Positions 15,189-20,890 of a DNA stretch of 20,890 nucleotides are shown piece after piece. The first letter of the stretch is position 1; each line of letters begins with the position of its first letter. The notes under the pieces were generated by a model that worked only from the letters and a program-made list of their open reading frames with translations, was not told where the DNA came from and did no database searches. This stretch comes from Flavobacteriaceae bacterium (GTDB lineage: Bacteria; Bacteroidota; Bacteroidia; Flavobacteriales; Flavobacteriaceae), in contig JABAYZ010000180.1 of NCBI GenBank assembly GCA_018608735.1, forward strand, positions 2,609 to 23,498. Direction: 5' to 3'. A program made the position numbers and the translations under genes.

Positions 15189-16004
15189 ACTTAAAATAAC
15201 CACCAAAATAAGGGTTAGAATCGGAACAGATTCCACCCAAAAAGCCGTATAGTAACGCGTCTTCGTTTTTGTGCTATGAAATACTAAGGCCGCCAATACA
15301 GCAACCGAAAAAAATACTATCAAAAATCGACTTTGATCAAATTGTTGTTTGAAAAACTCCAATAATACTGCATCGCCCAGTAAGGCATATCCAATAATTT
15401 TAGTGTTTTTAATTCCTAATTTTTGGGGAAGGGTTGACAGGTGGGTTTGATCCAAATCTAAGTCTCTAATTTCAAAGGGAAGCATCAACACAATAACAAT
15501 AAAAGCACGTTGCAGCACCAGAATCCAATGCTCTAAATTAAGGGCTTGCTGGGATTCTAAAACGGGTAAAGTAACCGTGGTCATCGCCCAAACAAATGCT
15601 ATGATATAAATTTTGACACCGCCTATAGACCTTAAATTTTTTGGAGTTTTAACACCCATCGGAATCGCATATAAAAAGGTAATCAGCCCTAAAAAAAACA
15701 ATAGAACTTGACTTGTATATTGAAGGCTTAAAAAGGCATAACCTAAACCCATTAAACTCAACACTGACACCAATTGAATGTATTTTAATCTCGTTGTAAG
15801 TGAGCGATAATAAAACTTCGCCAAACCAAAGTATTTCACAAAGTTATAGCCTACAATTGAAGCGCAAAAAATGGCGCTATAGAAAATTGGAGCAGTAGTT
15901 AAATGCAATTCATACCCCGTTAAAACACAAAAAGAAAGCACGGCAAGTGCCACATGTATACTGCTATTTATATAGAAATCTAAGAGGCGTTTCAAAAGCG
16001 TCAT
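15171..16004 (-). CDS. UbiA-like polytopic membrane protein
   Basis: This 277-residue protein has about eight hydrophobic segments and looks like the UbiA prenyltransferase fold. The second Asp-rich motif is good: EIRDLDLDQTHLSTLPQKLG at 178-197 resembles the D..D..KTLP..LG loop of UbiA enzymes. The place of the first motif (normally N/DxxxD) reads GYNFVKYFG at 52-60, where only an Asn is kept and no Asp follows. I recall other flavobacterial proteins with the same GYNFVKY text, so this may be a family trait rather than a mutation. It may act on a prenyl lipid in a different way or not be an enzyme. It stands alone, with a -7 box four bases before ATG. Confidence 0.75.
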   Translation of the reverse strand: MTLLKRLLDFYINSSIHVALAVLSFCVLTGYELHLTTAPIFYSAIFCASIVGYNFVKYFGLAKFYYRSLTTRLKYIQLVSVLSLMGLGYAFLSLQYTSQVLLFFLGLITFLYAIPMGVKTPKNLRSIGGVKIYIIAFVWAMTTVTLPVLESQQALNLEHWILVLQRAFIVIVLMLPFEIRDLDLDQTHLSTLPQKLGIKNTKIIGYALLGDAVLLEFFKQQFDQSRFLIVFFSVAVLAALVFHSTKTKTRYYTAFWVESVPILTLILVVILSLIQKA

Positions 16005-16008
16005 ACTG

Positions 16009-16016
16009 CAAAAATA
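16009..16016 (-). promoter_or_regulatory. Bacteroidota -7 promoter element for the UbiA-like gene
   Basis: The minus strand reads TATTTTTG, followed by exactly four bases (CAGT) and the ATG. This predicts a leaderless or nearly leaderless transcript. The -33 position has no TTTG. Confidence 0.5.
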
Positions 16017-16023
16017 GGCAAAC

Positions 16024-16053
16024 TGTTAATAACCCTGAGAATTGTTTAATAAC
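16024..16053. repeat. Near-identical direct repeats between the UbiA-like gene and gcvP
   Basis: TGTTAATAAC (16024-16033) and TGTTTAATAAC (16043-16053) repeat at a 19-base spacing, about two turns of DNA. The first copy contains the small palindrome GTTA-A-TAAC. Both lie upstream of the gcvP -7 box and of the divergent UbiA-like start, so they could bind a regulator of either gene. The sequence is AT-rich, so chance is possible. Confidence 0.3.
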
Positions 16054-16090
16054 TTTCATTTTTAGAAAATTAAAACCTTATTAATTTGCT

Positions 16091-16098
16091 TAATTTTG
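16091..16098 (+). promoter_or_regulatory. Bacteroidota -7 promoter element for gcvP
   Basis: TAATTTTG matches TAnnTTTG and lies 24 bases before the gcvP ATG, giving a short leader of about 20 bases. A glycine riboswitch would need far more space and is not present. Confidence 0.6.
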
Positions 16099-16122
16099 TT
16101 TTTTATACAAGATACCTAAACG

Positions 16123-18975
16123 ATGAAAACAGATGTATTTGCCCTTAGGCATATTGGTCCAAGAGACGAACATTTCAAAGAAATGCTTCAGGTTGTTGGT
16201 GCAAATTCTATAGACGAGTTGATTGTTGAAACTGTTCCTGACAACATTCGACTAGAGTCACCCCTAAATTTGGATATGCCTTTAAGCGAGCAAGAATACT
16301 TTGAACACATTCATCATTTAGCTTCAAAGAATAAGGTTTATAAATCTTATATCGGAATGGGCTACCACCCTTCTAACCTCCCAGCCGTTATTCAGCGAAA
16401 TATTTTGGAAAACCCAGGCTGGTACACCGCTTATACCCCTTACCAAGCTGAGATTGCTCAAGGCCGTTTGGAAGCATTGTTGAATTACCAGACCATGATT
16501 TCTGACTTGACTGGTATGGAACTCGCCAATGCCTCTTTACTAGACGAAAGTACTGCTGCGGCTGAAGCCATGGCCTTGTTGTTTGCAGTGCGTCCAAAAC
16601 CACAAGCAAAAGCAGGCACTGTAAAGTTTTTTGTTTCGGACGAGGTGTTACCGCAGACACTCTCTGTTTTAAAAACACGGGCAACTCCGATTGGAATTGA
16701 ATTGGTGTTGGGAGCTTTTAACGATTTTGATTTTTCATCTGATTTTTTTGGTGCACTTCTCCAATACCCTGGAAAATCAGGTGTAATTATGGACTTGCAA
16801 AAATTCATTAGTGAGGCAAATCAAAATGACATAAAAGTCGCCGTTGCTGCTGATATTTTGAGCTTGATAACTTTAGAAGCCCCAGGGAAATGTGGTGCAG
16901 ATGTTGTCGTGGGAACTACCCAGCGTTTTGGCATTCCAATGGGATATGGCGGTCCACATGCCGCTTATTTTGCAACCAAAGAAGCATATAAACGTTTTAT
17001 TCCAGGCAGAATTATAGGAGTTACTAAAGATATGGATGGTAATCGTGCCTTACGAATGGCACTTCAAACTCGCGAACAACATATCAAAAGAGATCGTGCA
17101 ACTTCTAATATTTGTACGGCACAAGTACTGCTTGCGGTCATGGCTGGAATGTATGCCGTATATCACGGTCCAGAAGGCTTAAGATATATTGCACAAAAAG
17201 TTCATGCAACTGCCGTAACATTGGCAGATAGTTTAGAAAACCTAGGGTTTGATTTGATTCATGATGGCTTTTTTGACACGATTCAAATTCGTGTTCCTGA
17301 AAACTCAACCCTCAAAACCACCGCAGAACACAACGAAATCAACTTCTATTATCCAGACACCACAACCGTTTCAATTGCTGTAAATGAAACCACAACGCTT
17401 TCAGATCTTAATCTGATACTCTCCATTTTTGCTGAGTCTTACGTTAAAAAAACAACTCAAATTCAAACACTGAGTTCAAATATAAGAATCCCTGAAACCG
17501 CAAAACGTCATTCCAGTTTTTTAAGCAATGTGATTTTTAATAGTCATCATTCTGAGACGGAACTAATGCGCTACATCAAGCGCTTAGAACGCAAAGATTT
17601 AGCTCTAAACTTCTCTATGATTTCATTAGGATCTTGTACGATGAAGTTAAATGCTGCCGTAGAAATGCTACCTCTAAGTTGGCCAAACTGGGGGGATATT
17701 CATCCGTTTGCCCCTATCAATCAAGTGGAGGGTTACCAAATTGTACTAACAGAATTAGAGAGTCAATTAACAGAAATTACAGGGTTTGCAGGAACATCTC
17801 TCCAACCGAATTCTGGAGCTCAAGGCGAATTTGCAGGCCTGATGGTCATTAGAGCTTATCATGAATCCCGAGGCGATCACCATCGAAAAATCTGTATTAT
17901 TCCATCATCTGCACATGGCACAAATCCGGCGAGTGCAGTAATGGCTGGCATGAAAGTAGTAGTCACAAAATCATCTGAAAATGGGAATATTGATGTGGCT
18001 GATTTAAGAGAAAAGGCGATTTTGCATAAAGACAATTTGGCTGCACTGATGATTACTTATCCTTCTACACATGGGGTTTATGAATCTGCTATAAAAGAAA
18101 TTACACAAATTATTCACGATCATGGTGGGCAAGTATACATGGATGGTGCAAATATGAATGCCCAGGTTGGCATAACAAACCCCGGAACTATTGGAGCTGA
18201 TGTGTGCCATTTGAACCTTCACAAAACCTTTGCAATTCCACATGGAGGTGGAGGCCCAGGTGTAGGTCCTATTTGTGTTGCCAAACAATTAACACCATTT
18301 TTACCTGGAAATCCTTTAATCGAAACTGGAGGAGACCAAGCAATAAATGCTATTTCTGGAGCACCGTTTGGATCGGCTTTGGCGTGTTTAATTTCCTATG
18401 GCTACATTAAAATGTTAGGCGCTAAAGGATTGACAGATTCTACAAAAATTGCCATTCTAAATGCAAACTACATCAAAGATCGTCTAGAAGGGCATTATAA
18501 TACTTTATACACAGGTGAACAAGGGCGAGCTGCTCATGAAATGATTATTGACTGTCGCGATTTTAAGACTAAAGGAATTGAGGTGGTTGATATTGCCAAA
18601 CGCCTTATGGATTATGGCTTTCATGCACCTACCGTTTCTTTTCCAGTTGCGGGCACTATGATGATTGAGCCTACAGAAAGTGAAAGCAAAGCTGAAATGG
18701 ATCGGTTTTGTGATGCCATGATTGCTATCCGAAAAGAAATTGAAACAACCACAAAAGAGGTTCCAAATAATCCTTTAAAAAACGCTCCCCACACCCAAGA
18801 AATGCTGACTAACGATGTTTGGGATTTCCCTTACAGTAGAGCCGTAGCCGCCTTCCCATTAGAATATATTAAAGAAGATAAATTTTGGCCGTCTGTTCGT
18901 CGTGTAGATGACGCTTATGGCGATCGAAATTTAATATGTACATGTGCCCCAATTGAGGCGTATGCTGAAGTTTAA
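16123..18975 (+). CDS. gcvP: Glycine dehydrogenase (decarboxylating), P protein
   Basis: The P protein of the glycine cleavage system removes CO2 from glycine using pyridoxal phosphate and passes the aminomethyl group to the lipoyl H protein. The 950-residue chain is the fused form, with both halves that are separate in gcvPA/gcvPB organisms. The start includes ALRHIGPRDEH; the N-terminal half has YIGMGYHPSNLP and TPYQAEIAQGRLE. The C-terminal half has SLGSCTMK (501-508) and HLNLHKTFAIPHGGGGPG, with the PLP-binding lysine at residue 701. No gcvT or gcvH is nearby. The next gene starts 12 bases downstream and may be read from the same promoter. Confidence 0.97.
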   Translation: MKTDVFALRHIGPRDEHFKEMLQVVGANSIDELIVETVPDNIRLESPLNLDMPLSEQEYFEHIHHLASKNKVYKSYIGMGYHPSNLPAVIQRNILENPGWYTAYTPYQAEIAQGRLEALLNYQTMISDLTGMELANASLLDESTAAAEAMALLFAVRPKPQAKAGTVKFFVSDEVLPQTLSVLKTRATPIGIELVLGAFNDFDFSSDFFGALLQYPGKSGVIMDLQKFISEANQNDIKVAVAADILSLITLEAPGKCGADVVVGTTQRFGIPMGYGGPHAAYFATKEAYKRFIPGRIIGVTKDMDGNRALRMALQTREQHIKRDRATSNICTAQVLLAVMAGMYAVYHGPEGLRYIAQKVHATAVTLADSLENLGFDLIHDGFFDTIQIRVPENSTLKTTAEHNEINFYYPDTTTVSIAVNETTTLSDLNLILSIFAESYVKKTTQIQTLSSNIRIPETAKRHSSFLSNVIFNSHHSETELMRYIKRLERKDLALNFSMISLGSCTMKLNAAVEMLPLSWPNWGDIHPFAPINQVEGYQIVLTELESQLTEITGFAGTSLQPNSGAQGEFAGLMVIRAYHESRGDHHRKICIIPSSAHGTNPASAVMAGMKVVVTKSSENGNIDVADLREKAILHKDNLAALMITYPSTHGVYESAIKEITQIIHDHGGQVYMDGANMNAQVGITNPGTIGADVCHLNLHKTFAIPHGGGGPGVGPICVAKQLTPFLPGNPLIETGGDQAINAISGAPFGSALACLISYGYIKMLGAKGLTDSTKIAILNANYIKDRLEGHYNTLYTGEQGRAAHEMIIDCRDFKTKGIEVVDIAKRLMDYGFHAPTVSFPVAGTMMIEPTESESKAEMDRFCDAMIAIRKEIETTTKEVPNNPLKNAPHTQEMLTNDVWDFPYSRAVAAFPLEYIKEDKFWPSVRRVDDAYGDRNLICTCAPIEAYAEV

Positions 18976-18987
18976 AACACTAAAATT

Positions 18988-20046
18988 ATGAGTATCAAAA
19001 TCACAGGAACTGGGAGTTACATTCCAAAAATAGTGCAAAAAAATGAAGCCTTTAATCAGCATTCATTTTTAAATGTAGATGGTTCTGAAATCCCTTCCTC
19101 TAATGAGGTCATCGTAGAAAAATTTGAAGCCATTACCGGAATTTCAGAACGACGCTATGCCCAAGACCACTTGTCCACATCTGACCTTGGAGCATTGGCT
19201 GCTGAAAAAGCGATTAAAGATGCTGATGTCGACCCTGAAACATTAGATTATATTATCCTAGCTCATAATTTTGGAGATGTAAAATCAGACGCCATCCAAA
19301 GTGATATATTGCCGTGTTTGGCTGCTCGGGTCAAACATCTTCTAAAAATAAAAAACCCAAAATGTGTCGCTTATGACATCCTATTTGGATGTCCTGGCTG
19401 GATTGAAGGTGTTATTCAGGCGCAAGCGTTCATCAAAGCTGGAATGGCCAAAAAATGCCTTGTGATTGGCGCTGAAACACTATCTAGAGTAGTTGATCCA
19501 CGTGACCGAGATTCAATGATATTCTCGGATGGTGCTGGCGCAACACTCATCGAAGCTTCTGAAGAGGATGGCGGAATATTGTCTCATGAATCTGCATCTT
19601 ATACCCATGATGAAGTTTATCATTTATTTTTTGGCTGCTCAAATAATAAATCTTCAGAAGAAAATACCCGTTTTATCAAAATGCACGGTCGAAAAATTTA
19701 TGAATTTGCCTTATCAAAAGTTCCTGGTGCAATGAAAACCTGTTTGGACAACAGTGGTGTTGATATTAAGGAGGTCAAAAAAATACTGATTCATCAAGCA
19801 AACGAAAAAATGGATGAAGCCATTGTCAATCGTTTTTATAAACTTTATAAAACACCTGTTCCTGCGGGTGTAATGCCCATGACTATTGGCAAGCTAGGAA
19901 ACAGCTCTGTAGCCACCGTACCTACTTTATTGGACCTCATCAAAAATAATGAGATCGATGAGCATGAACTCCATAAAGGAGATATTATTATATTTGCTAG
20001 CGTAGGTGCCGGAATGCACATCAACGCGATCACCTATAAATACTAA
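18988..20046 (+). CDS. 3-oxoacyl-ACP synthase III family protein
   Basis: This is a 352-residue condensing enzyme of the FabH (KAS III) type, which joins an acyl-CoA or acyl-ACP starter to malonyl-ACP. The Cys-His-Asn catalytic triad is complete: Cys135 in ILFGCPGWIEG, His269 in LIHQANEK and Asn305 in KLGNSSVATVP. The ending GDIIIFASVGAGMHINA is typical. It is longer than E. coli FabH (317 residues), and the nucleophile context FGCPGW differs from the usual ACAGF, so it may be a special-purpose KAS III rather than the housekeeping FabH. A methyltransferase begins one base after its stop, then a glycosyltransferase, which supports a role in a special lipid or pigment. Confidence 0.92.
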   Translation: MSIKITGTGSYIPKIVQKNEAFNQHSFLNVDGSEIPSSNEVIVEKFEAITGISERRYAQDHLSTSDLGALAAEKAIKDADVDPETLDYIILAHNFGDVKSDAIQSDILPCLAARVKHLLKIKNPKCVAYDILFGCPGWIEGVIQAQAFIKAGMAKKCLVIGAETLSRVVDPRDRDSMIFSDGAGATLIEASEEDGGILSHESASYTHDEVYHLFFGCSNNKSSEENTRFIKMHGRKIYEFALSKVPGAMKTCLDNSGVDIKEVKKILIHQANEKMDEAIVNRFYKLYKTPVPAGVMPMTIGKLGNSSVATVPTLLDLIKNNEIDEHELHKGDIIIFASVGAGMHINAITYKY

Positions 20047-20047
20047 T

Positions 20048-20569
20048 ATGTACGCCATTAATTTTCCTAAGAAACGCTATAAGCACACCCTAGAATTTCT
20101 TAAACAACATATTGATCCCTCAGCTACAATTTTGGATCTTGGTGTAGAAAACCCTTTGTCTGAAATTTTGAAAACCGAAGGGTATTCAGTAAGTAATACA
20201 TTGGGAGAAGATTTGGATGCTAATACGAGTAGACTGGAAACCGATGCTTCGGATGTGGTGACTGCTTTTGAAATCTTTGAACATTTACTATCTCCTTTCA
20301 CAGTATTAAAAAGCATAAAATCAAAAAAACTGGTCGCAAGTGTCCCTCTTAGGTTGTGGTTTTCAACTGCCTATCGCAGTAAAACGGATCCTAGAGATCG
20401 TCATTTTCACGAATTTGAAGCTTGGCAATTTGACTGGTTATTGGAAAAAGCGGGCTGGAAAATTATCGCCACAAAGCAGTGGACAAACCCTACTAAGAAG
20501 ATTGGCATCAGACCTATACTTCGCTGGTTTACGCCGAGATATTATATTGTTTACGCCGAAAGACTTTGA
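20048..20569 (+). CDS. Small class I SAM-dependent methyltransferase-like protein
   Basis: This is a 173-residue protein. I chose the ATG at 20048, one base after the KAS III stop; an in-frame ATG 14 codons upstream lies inside the KAS III gene and adds an unlikely tail. Motif I is ATILDLGVENPLSE (26-39), in which the usual GxGxG loop is replaced by GVENP. The post-motif part DVVTAFEIFEHL (69-80) is the classic EVLEHL-type segment, followed by the HFHEFEAWQFDWLLEKAGW helix seen in Methyltransf_11/23-like proteins. The glycine loop is weak, so SAM binding is not certain. The substrate is unknown; the neighbours suggest a lipid or glycan. Confidence 0.75.
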   Translation: MYAINFPKKRYKHTLEFLKQHIDPSATILDLGVENPLSEILKTEGYSVSNTLGEDLDANTSRLETDASDVVTAFEIFEHLLSPFTVLKSIKSKKLVASVPLRLWFSTAYRSKTDPRDRHFHEFEAWQFDWLLEKAGWKIIATKQWTNPTKKIGIRPILRWFTPRYYIVYAERL

Positions 20570-20890
20570 AATTTTATATTGTCATACCGGCCCATAACGA
20601 AGCTAATTTTATTGGCAGTACACTCCAATCACTTATAAATCAAAGTTTACGCCCTACCAAAATTGTGGTGGTGGACGACAACTCAACAGATAATACGGTA
20701 TCCATTGTAACAAATTTATCAAAAAAATACCCTTGGATTGCGTTGGTTTCAAATACCTCATCGGAAGCACACTTACCTGGCGGAAAAATCATAAATGCGT
20801 TTTACAAAGGTCATGAAACTTTAGATACTGAATATGACGTCATTTGCAAATACGATGCGGATGTCATATTCCCTGAAAATTATTTAGAAA
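20566..20890 (+). CDS. Family 2 glycosyltransferase (partial, runs off the window)
   Basis: The visible 108 codons encode the N-terminal part of a GT-A fold glycosyltransferase: KFYIVIPAHNEANFIGSTL, then IVVVDDNSTDNT with the nucleotide-binding aspartates, and KYDADVIFP near the edge with the DxD-type metal site. It has no ATG at its head. The best start is TTG at 20566, which overlaps the methyltransferase stop as TTGA and leads straight into the first beta strand. It probably transfers a sugar from a nucleotide sugar to a lipid or saccharide acceptor at the inner membrane. Confidence 0.85.
   Translation, partial: MKFYIVIPAHNEANFIGSTLQSLINQSLRPTKIVVVDDNSTDNTVSIVTNLSKKYPWIALVSNTSSEAHLPGGKIINAFYKGHETLDTEYDVICKYDADVIFPENYLE

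Noticed and set aside
16017..16122. Glycine riboswitch ahead of gcvP
   Set aside because: The whole intergenic region is 118 bases and the expected leader about 20 bases. No aptamer-like pairing is visible.
16388..16808. Two open frames on the minus strand of gcvP (98 and 107 codons)
   Set aside because: They lie opposite a highly conserved part of gcvP, show no family motif or promoter, and overlap each other.
19768..19775. Full AAGGAGGT Shine-Dalgarno-like sequence inside the KAS III gene
   Set aside because: No start codon with a coherent frame follows. It encodes Lys-Glu-Val in a conserved part of KAS III, and Bacteroidota rarely use this signal.
1..20890. Mobile element, phage, CRISPR, toxin-antitoxin or defence island
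   Set aside because: No transposase, integrase, repeat array or tRNA-linked junction is seen. Gene content is mostly conserved housekeeping with uniform base composition.

Overview
This AT-rich window looks like core chromosome of a marine or environmental member of the Flavobacteriaceae (Bacteroidota). The evidence is: start codons without Shine-Dalgarno sequences in AT-rich leaders; several copies of the Bacteroidota -7 promoter element TAnnTTTG; a lipoprotein with acidic residues after the lipobox cysteine; a short Obg without its C-terminal domain and a short-LID adenylate kinase; a one-polypeptide glycine decarboxylase; and a deacetylase-like protein of a type I know mainly from this phylum. 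I see no rRNA, tRNA, CRISPR array, insertion sequence, integrase or phage gene. Gene density is very high: the longest gap between genes is 185 bases.

Layout. (1) 1-1042: tail of an unidentified gene, then an unrecognised lipoprotein, closed by a strong hairpin terminator. (2) 1064-3898: rlmB (23S rRNA 2'-O-methylase), a rhomboid protease on the opposite strand, and rarA (replication-fork AAA+ ATPase). (3) 3895-11310, minus strand: a tightly packed run read in the order adk, obgE, TPR protein, mpl (murein-peptide recycling ligase), radC, a polysaccharide-deacetylase-like protein, a YjjG-type HAD nucleotidase and a secreted protein of unknown function. Gaps range from 47 bases to a 17-base overlap, so much of this is probably co-transcribed. 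(4) 11496-15188, plus strand: purK, purE and an M3 zinc oligopeptidase. (5) 15171-16004, minus strand: a UbiA-like membrane protein. (6) 16123 to the end, plus strand: gcvP, a ketoacyl-ACP synthase III, a small SAM methyltransferase and a family 2 glycosyltransferase cut by the window edge. The last three genes join by 1-base and 4-base junctions and look like the start of a lipid or glycan biosynthetic operon.

How the genes fit together. adk and purKE, both purine-nucleotide genes, are transcribed away from a shared 185-base region that carries two divergent TAnnTTTG boxes and two perfect palindromes. Mpl recycles cell-wall peptide, while RarA and RadC belong to DNA maintenance. All three tail-to-tail gene pairs overlap at their 3' ends.

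Most of the window is ordinary core genome. The points most worth a second look are: three unrelated genes with TAnnTTTG exactly four bases before ATG, which predicts leaderless mRNAs; the deacetylase-like protein lacking residues expected for activity; the ketoacyl synthase-methyltransferase-glycosyltransferase set after gcvP; the UbiA-like protein with only one of the two Asp-rich motifs; and the palindromes in the adk leader.
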